This document shows, piece after piece, positions 16,512 through 26,800 of a DNA stretch of 64,000 nt. Numbering within the stretch: position 1 is the first letter of the stretch; every line of letters begins with the position of its first letter. The notes below the pieces were generated by a model. That model did no database searches. It saw nothing but the letters and a program-made list of their open reading frames with translations, and was not told the DNA's origin. A program made the position numbers and the translations under genes. The DNA is from Lachnospiraceae bacterium (GTDB lineage: Bacteria; Bacillota; Clostridia; Lachnospirales; Lachnospiraceae), in NCBI GenBank assembly GCA_021203305.1, contig JAJQBK010000022.1, positions 31,240 to 95,239 on the forward strand. Direction: 5' to 3'.

Positions 16512-16953
16512 CTGCCTCTCTCCTTTCATACTCACGGCTCCACCATGCGTTATATCCTGAATTTCCTGTTACTATTTCCGTATCATTAAATCTGATTTGC
16601 ACATCCTCATCCAATTCCACAAGAGTCGGGCGTGACATATATATCTTTATATTATCCATGGAGAATATAATCTTAAGTACATTAGGGCCGCATTCCTCCA
16701 CGCAGACAACTTTCTCGGGGTGTTTTACAATATTTAGCAGTGTCTTACATCCTGAGGACAAATTGCGAATCGTTCCAAGTCCGTATATTGTTTCAATGTG
16801 CTTATCTGACGTCAATTTTGCATCATCCACTTGCCTGATAAGAGCAATCTCGTTTTCTGACATTTCTTCATTGCTCGTATATAGGTTAAAAAACAGGTCA
16901 TTCTGAATAATCCAATCTTTTGAATTTTCTTTCTTTGTATATATATCTATCAT
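16501..16953 (-). CDS. DUF4869-like protein, first gene of island
   Basis: 150 residues from the ATG at 16953 (AAAGGAG 4 bases upstream). It shows WIIQNDLFFN, then LSSGCKTLLNI, then VEECGPNVLKIIF, a spacing I associate with DUF4869-type proteins of Clostridia (an LSGGVKTL block followed by a CG-N block). No catalytic motif or membrane segment is visible. It is encoded first in a three-gene coupled set with an ATPase and a possible TOPRIM-like protein. The family assignment comes from memory and is moderate; the function is unknown. Confidence 0.5.
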   Translation of the reverse strand: MIDIYTKKENSKDWIIQNDLFFNLYTSNEEMSENEIALIRQVDDAKLTSDKHIETIYGLGTIRNLSSGCKTLLNIVKHPEKVVCVEECGPNVLKIIFSMDNIKIYMSRPTLVELDEDVQIRFNDTEIVTGNSGYNAWWSREYERREADDL

Positions 16954-17040
16954 GGATGCTCCTTTCACGATTTTTTCTCATGGCACAATCTTCCGCCTGG
17001 TGTCACACACAAATACAGAAGGCACAGTTATTTTCCCTTA

Positions 17041-17070
17041 ATTATACACGCATAATCTGCATCTTCGCAA
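17041..17070 (-). promoter_or_regulatory. candidate promoter of the three-gene island
   Basis: On the minus strand, TTGCGA (17065-17070), an 18-base spacer and a perfect TATAAT (17041-17046), about 90 bases upstream of the first island gene. It lies within the 3' end of the AlbA_2 remnant. Confidence 0.45.
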
Positions 17071-17275
17071 GGTCCATTCTACTGCTTTTCTCTGTCCAGT
17101 GTAAGTAAAGAGATGAAGTCCACGCAGTCCCAGCTGAAGGATGTGGAGAAGCTCTTAAAGCTTGACCCAGTTTTCCTTCTTCTTTTGTGAAGCCAATCAC
17201 TTCCCATGTATTATTTTCAACACCAAATATAAGTTTTCCACCGTTCAAATTCGCATAGGCAACCACAGTTCGCAT
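17042..17275 (-). pseudogene. remnant of an AlbA_2 (Schlafen AAA_4) domain protein
   Basis: The first 30 residues contain VVAYANLNGGKLIFGVENN and WEVIGF, the hallmark of the AlbA_2/Schlafen-like ATP-binding domain found in putative transcriptional regulators (AFANTxGGxLxIGV...VVG). The conserved N-terminal part is missing and the remaining 45 residues are not family-like, so it is truncated at both ends. The 16954-17357 stretch otherwise holds only the island promoter and a terminator of the nfnB transcript. Confidence 0.6.
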
Positions 17276-17301
17276 ATATAAAACGCCATCAACTGGTTAT
17301 G

Positions 17302-17330
17302 AAAAAACGGGCCATCACAAAAACAGCCCG
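17302..17330 (-). terminator. intrinsic terminator after nfnB (gltA)
   Basis: On the minus strand a CGGGC/GCCCG stem with a 13-base loop is followed by six Ts. It lies about 28 bases beyond the stop at 17358 and separates the nfn transcript from the accessory island. Confidence 0.65.
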
Positions 17331-17357
17331 CCTTTTCTATCATTCATAAAATTGTCC

Positions 17358-18743
17358 TTATCTCGCGCTCAGGTATTCGTCAATCCCTTTCGCTGCCGCC
17401 TTCCCGGCGCCCATGGCGAGAATTACGGTTGCCGCGCCGGTCACGGCGTCGCCGCCGGCATACACGCTCTCCTTGGTGGTCTTGCCGTTCGCCTCGTCGG
17501 CGATAATGCACTTCCAGTGGTTGACCTCCAGGCCTTCTGTGGTGCTGGAAATCAGCGGGTTGGGGGAGGTGCCGAGCGCCATGATTACCGTGTCCAGCTC
17601 CATCTCAAACTCGGAGCCTTTCATGACCACAGGCCTGCGTCTGCCGCTCTCGTCCGGCTCGCCCAGTTCCATTTTCACACAGGTCATGCCTCTGACCCAG
17701 CCGTTCTCGTCAGCCAGAATTTCAACCGGGTTGGTCAGCAGGTCAAAAATGATTCCCTCCTCCTTGGCGTGGTGGACCTCCTCCACACGGGTGGGAAGCT
17801 CCTCCTCGCTGCGGCGGTAGACGATGTGCGTTTCCGCTCCCAGACGCAAAGCCGTGCGGGCCGCGTCCATGGCCACATTGCCGCCGCCTACCACAGCCAC
17901 CTTTTTGCCGCGCATAATGGGCGTGGGATTGTCCTCCCGGAAGGCTTTCATCAGGTTGCTTCTGGTCAGGTACTCATTGGCGGAGAAGACGCCGTTTAAG
18001 TTTTCCCCGGGAATTCCCATAAATTTGGGAAGCCCCGCGCCGGAGCCGATAAAGACAGCCTCAAAGCCTTCTTTCTCCATCAGCTCGTCGATGGTGACGC
18101 TCTTGCCCACCACCACGTTGGTCTCGACTTTGACGCCCAGCTCTCTCACATTCTGGATTTCCTTCTCCACCACATCCTCCTTGGGAAGACGGAACTCCGG
18201 AATGCCGTAAATCAGCACGCCGCCGGCCTCGTGCAGCGCCTCGAAGATGGTCACATCATACCCGGCCTTTGCCAGATCTCCGGCACAGGTTAAGCCCGCG
18301 GGGCCGGAACCGATAACCGCAACCTTTTTGCCTTTTTTCTCCGCGTGCACCTCCGGTTTGATGTCATGCTCCCTGGCGTAATCCGCAACATACCGCTCCA
18401 GCTTGCCGATGGATACCGGATCGCCCTTGATGCCGCGGATACACTTACCCTCGCACTGGCTCTCCTGGGGGCAGACTCGACCGCAGACAGCCGGCAGGGC
18501 GCTGGCCTCACTGATCACCTGGTAGGCCGCCGCGATGTCTCCCTTTTTCACCTCACTGATAAAGCCGGGAATGTTGATCGCCACAGGGCAGCCCTTCACG
18601 CACTGGGCGTTCTTGCAGCCGATACAGCGCTGCGCCTCCTCCACGGCTTCTTCCATATTATATCCAAGACATACTTCCTTGAAATTCGTTGCCCGCTCTT
18701 TCGCGTCCTGCTCCCTGACGGGAACTCTCTCTAACACATTCAT
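17358..18743 (-). CDS. gltA: NADPH-dependent glutamate synthase-type flavoprotein (GltA/NfnB)
   Basis: 461 residues. An N-terminal iron-sulfur domain has C40-x2-C43-x4-C48-x3-C52 and a second cluster set CGRVCPQESQCEGKC; two nucleotide-binding folds follow (IGSGPAGLTCAGDLA near 144 and VVGGGNVAMDAA near 276), and a C-terminal GGDAVTGAATVI. Alone it resembles the small subunit of glutamate synthase. Paired by a 4-base overlap with the upstream FAD/NAD-binding protein, it matches NfnB of the bifurcating NADH-dependent ferredoxin:NADP oxidoreductase. No large glutamate synthase subunit is nearby, which favours Nfn. Confidence 0.9.
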   Translation of the reverse strand: MNVLERVPVREQDAKERATNFKEVCLGYNMEEAVEEAQRCIGCKNAQCVKGCPVAINIPGFISEVKKGDIAAAYQVISEASALPAVCGRVCPQESQCEGKCIRGIKGDPVSIGKLERYVADYAREHDIKPEVHAEKKGKKVAVIGSGPAGLTCAGDLAKAGYDVTIFEALHEAGGVLIYGIPEFRLPKEDVVEKEIQNVRELGVKVETNVVVGKSVTIDELMEKEGFEAVFIGSGAGLPKFMGIPGENLNGVFSANEYLTRSNLMKAFREDNPTPIMRGKKVAVVGGGNVAMDAARTALRLGAETHIVYRRSEEELPTRVEEVHHAKEEGIIFDLLTNPVEILADENGWVRGMTCVKMELGEPDESGRRRPVVMKGSEFEMELDTVIMALGTSPNPLISSTTEGLEVNHWKCIIADEANGKTTKESVYAGGDAVTGAATVILAMGAGKAAAKGIDEYLSAR

Positions 18744-19630
18744 GCTCTGTCACCTCCGCACTGTCCGCAGCCACCGTGATGGGTATCCCCTTCCTTCGCC
18801 TTCAGGTACGCTCTGCCCTCCTCCGTCTTATAGAGGGTCTGGCGCTTCATAGCCTCGTCAAAATTCACCAGATGGCCGTCAAATTCCGGGCCGTCCACGC
18901 AGGCGAACTTCACTTCGTCTCCCACTGTCAGGCGGCAGGCGCCGCACATACCGGTGCCGTCCACCATAATCGGATTCATGGAAACTATCGTGGGAAGCTC
19001 CAGTTTTTTTGTCAGCAGACAGGTATATTTCATCATGATCATCGGACCGATGACCACACACACATCGTAGGTCTGTCCCGCGTCATAGAGATTCTGCAGC
19101 ACCACAGATGCCGTGCCCTTTGTGCTGTAGGAGCCGTCATCCGTGGATATGTACAGGTTCTGCGCCACAGCCTTCAGCTCGTCCTCCAGAATCAAAATTT
19201 CCTTACTCCTGGCTCCCAGGATTACATCACTGGCGACGCCCATTTCCTTCAGCCATTTGACCTGCGGATACACCGGCGCAGCGCCTACGCCGCCCGCGAT
19301 AAACAGAATTTTCTTCTGCCTCAGCTCCTCAACCGGCGTCTCCACAAACTCTGAAGCCTTCCCCAGGGGACCCACAAAATCCTGCACATATTCACCGGCT
19401 TTTAATTTTGACAGGCGGTATGTCTCCGCGCCGACCACCTGGGCGACAATGGTCACGCTTCCCTTTTCCCGGTTGTAATCGCAGATCGTCAGCGGGATTC
19501 TCTCCCCGTCCCTGTCCACCCGGACAATCACAAACTGCCCCGGCTGGCACCGGTCGGCGACTCTTTTTGCCTCAATGTCCATCAGAAAAATATTTTCATT
19601 GAGCCATTTCGCGTTCAAAATCTGATACAT
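18740..19630 (-). CDS. sulfide/dihydroorotate dehydrogenase-like FAD/NAD-binding subunit (NfnA)
   Basis: A 296-residue PyrK-type subunit: an FAD-binding beta-barrel, a nucleotide-binding half (FIAGGVGAAPVYPQVKWL), and a C-terminal [2Fe-2S] site (MCGACRLTVGDEVKFAC). In Thermotoga and clostridia this subunit with NfnB makes an electron-bifurcating transhydrogenase that uses reduced ferredoxin and NADH to form NADPH. GAGGAGAGG lies just upstream of the ATG at 19630. It follows the 19654-21144 gene by 23 bases, so all three are probably cotranscribed. Confidence 0.9.
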   Translation of the reverse strand: MYQILNAKWLNENIFLMDIEAKRVADRCQPGQFVIVRVDRDGERIPLTICDYNREKGSVTIVAQVVGAETYRLSKLKAGEYVQDFVGPLGKASEFVETPVEELRQKKILFIAGGVGAAPVYPQVKWLKEMGVASDVILGARSKEILILEDELKAVAQNLYISTDDGSYSTKGTASVVLQNLYDAGQTYDVCVVIGPMIMMKYTCLLTKKLELPTIVSMNPIMVDGTGMCGACRLTVGDEVKFACVDGPEFDGHLVNFDEAMKRQTLYKTEEGRAYLKAKEGDTHHGGCGQCGGDRA

Positions 19631-19653
19631 AAATCCTCTCCTCTTTTATATTT

Positions 19654-21144
19654 TTATTCCCTGACATAACGTCCTCTGGCAAAAGTCAGCCTCACAATCT
19701 GACCGGTAGAACAGTCAATGCCGTAATATACCCCGGTGCGGTGCTGAATCATCGCTCCTGACTCCGACAGAGCCGTCTCCCTGTTGACCTCCGCGAACAG
19801 ATAATAAGCATCCTCCTCCGAATCCAGGGAAATGGGGAACAGATACTGATATATGTAGACATACTCCGGATGGTCCGCAATGGTTCCCTCCGTATCCGTA
19901 ATCACCCCGGCTTCTATCTGGGCGTTCACAAGCAGCACCCATGCTTCATCACTGCTGTACTCAGCCCAGGAGAAATCAATGGTAAAGGTCCTGCTGATCA
20001 CGTCGCTGACAAGTCCTGCCTCACTGACAGCCACAAACCGGTAAGTATGGGTTCCCTCCGCCGCGTAAAGGCCGCCCTCGTACAACGTGCTGTCCGTGTC
20101 CGGAATGCCCCCGTCCACGGTATAGTAGATGGCGCTGCCCTCCTCCGCCTGAGCCTCAATTTCCAGGGGATAATCATATTTACCACTGTATGCCGAGAGC
20201 TCCGGGGGATATGGCGTGGAGGTATCAATCAGATAGGTGGCTGTGGATACCGTGCTTTTCACCCCGTATCTGTTAATGTATACCGCGGATACAACCGTGG
20301 TTCCTTCCTCCAGATAAAGGGGCGACAGGTACAGCTCCCCGTTCTCATCCGGCTCCGTGCCGTCCAGGGTATAATAGATGCTGCCGCTGCTGTCCGCCGA
20401 AAGCTTCAGGATAATGCTGTCCGTAAAAATCCCTTCCGGCTGGCTGAAGGTCACAGGCTCCGCCAGATAATCGGAAAAAGCCGCCCTGACCTCCTCATCT
20501 CCAAGCTCCACCAGAATCTGGGCAATACTCCTGTAATCCCCGGCAGCGGAATAATAGTCCACGATTCCCTGGCACGCCTGAAGCTTCACCTCCGAATCCA
20601 CCTCCTCATTCATCAGAACAGAACGGTAAATCTGGAGCGCCTCATCCTCCCTCTCCTGGCTGACATAAAAATCCGCAAGCTCCAGCTGGTATTCCCACTG
20701 CTCCGGTTCCAGCTCTATCGCTCTTAAGTAACATTCCTCCGCGCTGTCATATTTTCCATCCTCCGCGTAATCCCGGGCGGAAATCATCTGCTGCTGCGCC
20801 GAAGCATACCAGGAGGAGCGCCGGGAAGAGGTCACCGCAATCGCTGTCAGTATTATGACCGCCACTGCCAGCAGACAGGGCAGGATAAAAATCCCTTTCT
20901 TACCAATTCTTTTCTTATCCGCGGAAACAGCCGCCTTTTTCTCATGCGCGGGATCGTTTTCTTCTGCTGTATGATTCTCAGGCTCCTTTTCCTCAAAGCC
21001 CTGATGCATTACCTCCTGCATACTCTCGGCAATGCTCTGCTCCACCTGTGTGTCGAATTCCGGCACCAGATTTACCTCTCCGCCGCAATGCTCGCAGTAA
21101 AGCATCCCCTCCTTCAGGGGCCGTCCGCATTTCGGACAATTCAT
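19654..21144 (-). CDS. zinc-ribbon, TPR and chitobiase-like repeat membrane protein
   Basis: 496 residues in clear modules: an N-terminal zinc ribbon (C3, C6, C17, C20), an acidic linker, one transmembrane helix (about 85-107), helical TPR-like repeats (about 115-190), then two chitobiase/hexosaminidase C-terminal-type units, each starting YYT-DG (YYTLDGTEPDENG and YYTVDGGIPDTDS), and a beta-rich C-terminus. The topology suggests a cytoplasmic zinc ribbon and an external repeat region that may bind cell-wall glycans. The function is unknown. Confidence 0.75.
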   Translation of the reverse strand: MNCPKCGRPLKEGMLYCEHCGGEVNLVPEFDTQVEQSIAESMQEVMHQGFEEKEPENHTAEENDPAHEKKAAVSADKKRIGKKGIFILPCLLAVAVIILTAIAVTSSRRSSWYASAQQQMISARDYAEDGKYDSAEECYLRAIELEPEQWEYQLELADFYVSQEREDEALQIYRSVLMNEEVDSEVKLQACQGIVDYYSAAGDYRSIAQILVELGDEEVRAAFSDYLAEPVTFSQPEGIFTDSIILKLSADSSGSIYYTLDGTEPDENGELYLSPLYLEEGTTVVSAVYINRYGVKSTVSTATYLIDTSTPYPPELSAYSGKYDYPLEIEAQAEEGSAIYYTVDGGIPDTDSTLYEGGLYAAEGTHTYRFVAVSEAGLVSDVISRTFTIDFSWAEYSSDEAWVLLVNAQIEAGVITDTEGTIADHPEYVYIYQYLFPISLDSEEDAYYLFAEVNRETALSESGAMIQHRTGVYYGIDCSTGQIVRLTFARGRYVRE

Positions 21145-21199
21145 ATATCACTCTCCACAATACAGCCGCTGTTTGGGCCATATCTTAAATCTGTCATCT

Positions 21200-22057
21200 T
21201 TACCGGCATCCGGCCGCCTCTTCGGCCGCCTTCACACAGTTCTTCATAAGCATCGCCACCGTCATCGGCCCCACGCCGCCGGGCACAGGGGTGATGGCGC
21301 TGCATTTGGGCGCGACTTTCTCAAAATCCACATCGCCGCAGAGCTTATTGTCCTCATTCCTGTGAATTCCCACATCAATGACGACCGCTCCTTCTTTCAT
21401 ATAGGTGTCGTCCACAAGGCGCGGCTTCCCCACCGCCACAACCAGAATATCGGCCCTCCTGGTCACCTCCCGCAGGTTTCGGGTTCTGGAATGGGTTATG
21501 GTAACCGTTCCGTTTTCCTGTAACAGCAGCGCCGCCATGGGCTTGCCCACATTATTGCTGCGGCCCAGCACCACGCACTCCTTTCCCTCAATTTCAATGC
21601 CGCTTCTATTTAAAAGCTGCAGAATGCCCGCGGGCGTACAGCTGATAAAGCCCTTTTCTCCCAGAAAGAGGGCTCCGGCATTGGCCGGGTGAAAGCCGTC
21701 CACGTCCTTGGACGGCAGAATGGCGCGGGCCACCGTCTTCTCATCGATTCCCTCCGGCAGGGGGAGCTGCACTAAAATTCCATGCACAGAGGCGTCCTCA
21801 TTCAGCGACTGAATCCTGGCAAGCAGCGTCCGCTGATCCGTATCCTCCGGCAGCAGATAATCCACAAAGCGGATGCCCGTATATTCGCAGGCCTTCCGCT
21901 TATTTCTCACATAGATGGAGGATGCGGGATCATCCCCCACCTGAATCACCGCCAGGCAGGGAGCAACGCCCCTTTGCTGCAAAAGCAGAACCTCCTCCTT
22001 TACTTCTTCCTTTATCTGGGCGGAAATCTTTTTTCCGTCGATCAAAACAGGTGCCAT
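21200..22057 (-). CDS. folD: bifunctional methylene-THF dehydrogenase/methenyl-THF cyclohydrolase FolD
   Basis: 285 residues that interconvert 5,10-methylene-THF, methenyl-THF and 10-formyl-THF. The family signatures are present: the YVRNKRKACEYTGI region with the catalytic Tyr/Lys, QLPLPEGI, VVLGRSNNVGKP, and the C-terminal TPVPGGVGPMT. AAGGAG is 5 bases upstream of the ATG. It lies 93 bases downstream of fhs in the same direction; together they make the C1-folate interconversion module used for purine, serine and, in acetogens, methyl-branch metabolism. Confidence 0.97.
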   Translation of the reverse strand: MAPVLIDGKKISAQIKEEVKEEVLLLQQRGVAPCLAVIQVGDDPASSIYVRNKRKACEYTGIRFVDYLLPEDTDQRTLLARIQSLNEDASVHGILVQLPLPEGIDEKTVARAILPSKDVDGFHPANAGALFLGEKGFISCTPAGILQLLNRSGIEIEGKECVVLGRSNNVGKPMAALLLQENGTVTITHSRTRNLREVTRRADILVVAVGKPRLVDDTYMKEGAVVIDVGIHRNEDNKLCGDVDFEKVAPKCSAITPVPGGVGPMTVAMLMKNCVKAAEEAAGCR

Positions 22058-22150
22058 TGATACTCCTTAAAAATATACTTATTCATCAATTGTGTCGGCC
22101 AACGGCCGCGAAAAACAGCCATTCCCGGTATCATTCCGTGCACGGCGCTT

Positions 22151-23821
22151 TTAAAATAATCCCGTAATCCTTCCGCTTTCATCCACGTCAATCCCGTATG
22201 CCGCCGGATTTTTGGAAAGCCCTGGCATGGTCATCACCGAGCCTGTCAGCACCACCACAAAGCCGGCGCCGGCGGACACGTATGCCTCGCGCACGTTCAG
22301 TTCAAAGTCCTCCGGACGTCCTAAAAGCTCCGGATTATCGCTCAGAGAATACTGGGTTTTGGCCATGCAGACCGGCAGAGTGCCAAAGCCAAGCTTCTCC
22401 AGGCTGGCCAGCTGCTTCGCCGCGGCCGGCGAGAAGCAGACTCCCTTCGCTCCGTAGATTTCCTTCGCGATGATTTCAATCTTATGGACAAGCGTTTCGT
22501 TCACATCATAGAGAGGATGGAAGCGGCTCTCCTTTGTTTCCAGGGTGTCAAGAACCTTCTGTGCCAGAAGCTCTCCTCCCTCTCCGCCTTTGGCCCAGAC
22601 CTCGCAGACAGCGAACTCACAGCCTCTCTCCTGACAGAAATCCCGGACATAATCCAGCTCCTCAGCGGTATCCGTGGTAAAGGCGTTCAGCGTGACCACC
22701 ACAGGGACTCCGAACTTCTGTAAATTCTCAATATGCTTCTCCAGATTCACAATGCCGCGCTTCAGCGCCTCCATATCCGGCCTGGAAACCTCGCTCTTTG
22801 GCACACCGCCATTATACTTCAAAGCCTTCAGGGTTGCAACCAGAACCACAGCGTCCGGCTTCAGCCCGCTCATGCGGCATTTAATATCAAAGAATTTCTC
22901 CGCCCCCAGATCCGCGCCAAAGCCGGCCTCCGTCACCACGTAATCCGCCGTCTTCAGGGCAGTTTTTGTGGCAATGACAGAATTGCAGCCGTGAGCGATA
23001 TTGGCGAAGGGCCCGCCGTGGACCAGGGCAGGCGTGTGCTCCAGGGTCTGAATCAGGTTGGGCCGGATGGCGTTCTTCAAAAGAGCCGCCATGGCACCCA
23101 CCGCCTTCAGATCGGCGGCTGTCACCGGCTTTCCGTCAAAATCATAGGCCACCACCATGCGCCCCAGCCGCTCCTTTAAGTCCTGCATGTCCGAGGCAAG
23201 ACAGAGCACCGCCATAACCTCGCTGGCCACAGTGATCACAAAATGATCCTCCCGGACAAAGCCGTCCGCCTTGCTGCCAAGGCCCACCACTATATTGCGC
23301 AGCGCCCGGTCATTCATATCCATACAGCGCTTCCAGACAATATTTCTGGTGTCGATATTCAGCTCATTTCCCTGCTGGATGTGATTGTCCAGAAGAGCCG
23401 CCAGCAGATTGTTGGCGGAGGTAATGGCGTGAAAATCACCGGTAAAATGTAAATTCAGATCCTCCATGGGCACCACTTGGGCATAACCGCCCCCGGCGGC
23501 GCCGCCCTTGATGCCAAAGCAGGGGCCAAGAGAGGGCTCGCGCAGGGCGATCACAGCGTTTTTGCCCATTTTGCACAGCGCCTGTCCCAGGCCGATGCTG
23601 ACCGTGGTCTTGCCCTCTCCGGCGGGAGTGGGATTGACAGCGGTGACCAGAATCAGCTTTCCATCCTTTCGATCCGCGGTTTTCCTGATATATTCATCTG
23701 AAATTTTGGCCTTATATTTTCCATATAGTTCCAGGTCATCTTCGTCGATGCCCACGCGCTGCGCTACCCTCGTAATGGGTTCCATGACCGCCTCCTGGGC
23801 GATTTCAATGTCGCTTTTCAT
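22151..23821 (-). CDS. fhs: formate--tetrahydrofolate ligase
   Basis: 556 residues (start ATG at 23821 with AAGGAGGA 5 bases upstream; a longer frame to 23872 is not family-like). It joins formate to THF with ATP to make 10-formyl-THF. It contains the ATP-binding [11 protein letters not shown] loop at about residue 65 and [25 protein letters not shown] conserved sequence. The C-terminus ends in [20 protein letters not shown] with a [12 protein letters not shown] tail, as in full-length enzymes. With folD just downstream, it supports an active formate-folate pathway. Confidence 0.98.
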   Translation of the reverse strand: MKSDIEIAQEAVMEPITRVAQRVGIDEDDLELYGKYKAKISDEYIRKTADRKDGKLILVTAVNPTPAGEGKTTVSIGLGQALCKMGKNAVIALREPSLGPCFGIKGGAAGGGYAQVVPMEDLNLHFTGDFHAITSANNLLAALLDNHIQQGNELNIDTRNIVWKRCMDMNDRALRNIVVGLGSKADGFVREDHFVITVASEVMAVLCLASDMQDLKERLGRMVVAYDFDGKPVTAADLKAVGAMAALLKNAIRPNLIQTLEHTPALVHGGPFANIAHGCNSVIATKTALKTADYVVTEAGFGADLGAEKFFDIKCRMSGLKPDAVVLVATLKALKYNGGVPKSEVSRPDMEALKRGIVNLEKHIENLQKFGVPVVVTLNAFTTDTAEELDYVRDFCQERGCEFAVCEVWAKGGEGGELLAQKVLDTLETKESRFHPLYDVNETLVHKIEIIAKEIYGAKGVCFSPAAAKQLASLEKLGFGTLPVCMAKTQYSLSDNPELLGRPEDFELNVREAYVSAGAGFVVVLTGSVMTMPGLSKNPAAYGIDVDESGRITGLF

Positions 23822-23846
23822 CTGTCTCCTCCTTTGGCCTGTATCA

Positions 23847-26800
23847 TCATATCTCTTCCAACAGCTGCTCAAACTGCTCCGGGCTCATCAGCACCTTGCG
23901 GGGCTTGGTTCCCTCCTCCTCGCCGACCACGCCGTAATCACAAAGCTGGTCCATAATGCGCGCCGCGCGGTTAAATCCGATGCGGAATGCCCTCTGCAGC
24001 ATGCCGATGGACGCCTTGTCCTTCTCGATGATAAATCTGCCCGCGTCCGCGAACAGCGCGTCCTTTTTATCCTCAACCGCCTGGCCCGCGGTCTGTCCAT
24101 CCGCGCCGGTACCGCTGCCCAGATTCTTCATCTTCTCCTCAATATCCGCCTGATACACATTGCCCAGCTTCTGATTCTTCAGAAAGTCCACCACCTTCGA
24201 GATCTCCTCCTCGGTGACAAAAGCTCCCTGGATTCTGACAGGCTTGGCATAACCCTGCGGATAAAAGAGCATATCTCCCTTACCCAGAAGCTTCTCCGCC
24301 CCGACCATGTCCAGAATGGTGCGGGAATCCACGCCGCTGGTAACGGAAAATGCAATTCTGGACGGCATATTGGCCTTGATCAGGCCGGTAATCACGTCCA
24401 CGCTGGGCCGCTGGGTCGCGATAATCAGGTGTATCCCTGCCGCTCTGGCCAGCTGCGCCAGACGGCAGATGCTCTCCTCCACCTCCCCCGGCGATACCAT
24501 CATCAGATCGGCCAGCTCGTCCACAATAATGACGATCTGGGGCAGCTTCTTTAACTGCGTGCCGTCCTCCGCGGTCTTTGCGCTCTCTATCTTCGCGTTA
24601 TAGCCCTTCAGATCGCGCACCCCCATCTGGGCAAATTTCTCATACCGGTCCATCATCTCCGCCACGCCCCAGTGCAGGGCCGCGGCCGCTTTCTTTGGAT
24701 CTGTCACCACCGGAATCATCAGATGGGGAATTCCATTATAAATATTCAGCTCCACCACCTTGGGATCGATCATGATCATCTGCACTTCCTCAGGTGTGGC
24801 CTTGTAAATCAGGCTCAGAATAATCGTATTGATACATACCGATTTGCCGGAGCCTGTGGCGCCCGCGATCAGCACATGGGGCATCTTGGCGATATCTGTC
24901 ACCACCACCTTGCCGGAGATGTCCTTCCCCACCGCGAAAGCCAGTTTCGAGTGAAAGCCCTGAAACTCTTTGGATTCCAGCAGTTCCCTCAGCGGAACCG
25001 GGCTGTTCTCCCGGTTGGGCACCTCGATGCCGATGGCGGCCTTGCCGGGAATCGGCGCTTCAATCCGGATGTCGGTGGCAGCCAGGTTCAGCTTGATATC
25101 ATCGGAAAGATTGACAATCTTGCTTACCTTTACCCCCTGCTCCGGCTGAATCTCATACCGGGTCACCGCCGGGCCCCTGCTGATATCGGTGATCGTCACC
25201 TTCACGCCAAAGGTTTCCAGGCAGCTTTGCAGCCGTCTGGCCGTCTCAGCGAGCTCCCTCGGGGAATCCCCCGTTCCCGGCTTGCCCGGATTTAAAAACT
25301 GAAGAGGAGGGAACTGATACTTGGGAGCAGGCAACGGCTTTTCTTCCTTCTCAGCGCTTTTCTCCCCATAGAGAATCTCTCTCGGAATCTCACGCTGCAC
25401 ATACTTTCCCCTGGGCGAATCCGTCTCGTTCTCCGGAAATTCTGATGCCGCGCCAGCAGCAAAAGCGGCCTGTCCCGCCGTACTCCCGGGTCCTGCCCCT
25501 GCTTTCACTCCCGATCCTTCCGCCTCTTCCATAGGTTCATACCATGTTGATGGCGGCATATCTTTATCCTGAGCTCCATCCTGAATTTCCGGTGACCTAT
25601 CCTCATTCTGAGCTTTGCTCCGGATTTGAGGCTGCCCGGCCGCTTCCCGGACTCTGTCAACCTCCGGCTGTCCGGTCCTGTACTGCTCAGATCCGAATTC
25701 TCCCCGGCTTGCTACATTCGGCTGTTCTTCCGCTTCCAGGGCTTCCTGCCAGGTCTCCTGCGTATAATATGTATTCCTTCTGGTCAGCTCCCGGATGCCG
25801 TCAGAATCCGAGCTGTCATATTCCTCTTCCTCAGGCGCTTCCTCCTCCCGCACGGGCCTGACCGGTATGGGCTCGGGAGACCTTGCGCTTTTGCGGAAGG
25901 GAGCCGCCGTCTCCTTTTGAACTTCCGCCCCGGTTTTCTCTCCGGCCTCAGAGATCTGATCCAAATCCTCATACGCCCCGGCGGCCTCTGACTGCAAAGG
26001 CGCGGAATGCCTCGCTCCGTTTTTCTCCGCCCTCCCGCTCTTACCTTCATTCAGCAGATGAACCCAGGGGAAAAAGCCGCCCCGTCTCTCCTGAGCGGGC
26101 TCCTCCTCCTGATCCTCCCTTTCCAGGGCTTCCTGTTCTCTCCGGGATCTTCTCTCCTGAGCCCTGATTTCAGCCCTCTGCCTGGCGGAGTCCGCACTCT
26201 CCCTCGCGGTAGAGCCTGCCGCCAGTCCCACACTCTGCAAAAGCCCCACAAAAGACTTTTCCGTCAGAAGCACCGCGCAGATCACGGCGATGGCAAGCAA
26301 AACCAGTACCGCTCCAACTGTAGAAAGATAATGATACAGGCAATATGCCAGAGAGCCGCCCAGCAAGCCGCCTCCGTTCCAGTACTCCACACTGTTCTGA
26401 TAAAAAGAAGCGGCACTGTACTTACTCATGTCGCCCAGTCTTGAGCCAAACAACTCGCAAAAGGCGCTGACGTCAATCAGCAAAAGAAAGCCAGGGACAA
26501 TTTTCCTGTAAGCGGTTCCCTGCCCCCGGCACGCCCACCAGTAGATAAGGCCGGCGGCAAGCAACAGGGGCGCCGCGTAGGCTGTCAGGCCAAACAGTCC
26601 GAACATAATCCCCTTAAAGAAATTTCCCACCGGCCCGGCAATCCCGAAATTGCACAAAAAAAGAAAGGCAAGGAACACGCAGGCGACGATAAAGCCCGCC
26701 TCCCGGTACAGCTCCTGCTGTCGCCTTCTCGCGGCGGCGGACTGTCTTTTCTTCCCGGTTCTGCCTGAGGACGCTTTCCTTCGCCCGGCGGTGCTTTTTG

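Noticed and set aside
23508..24554. A 348-codon plus-strand ORF across the fhs/ftsK junction
   Set aside because: It spans two genes on the other strand and shows no domain pattern.
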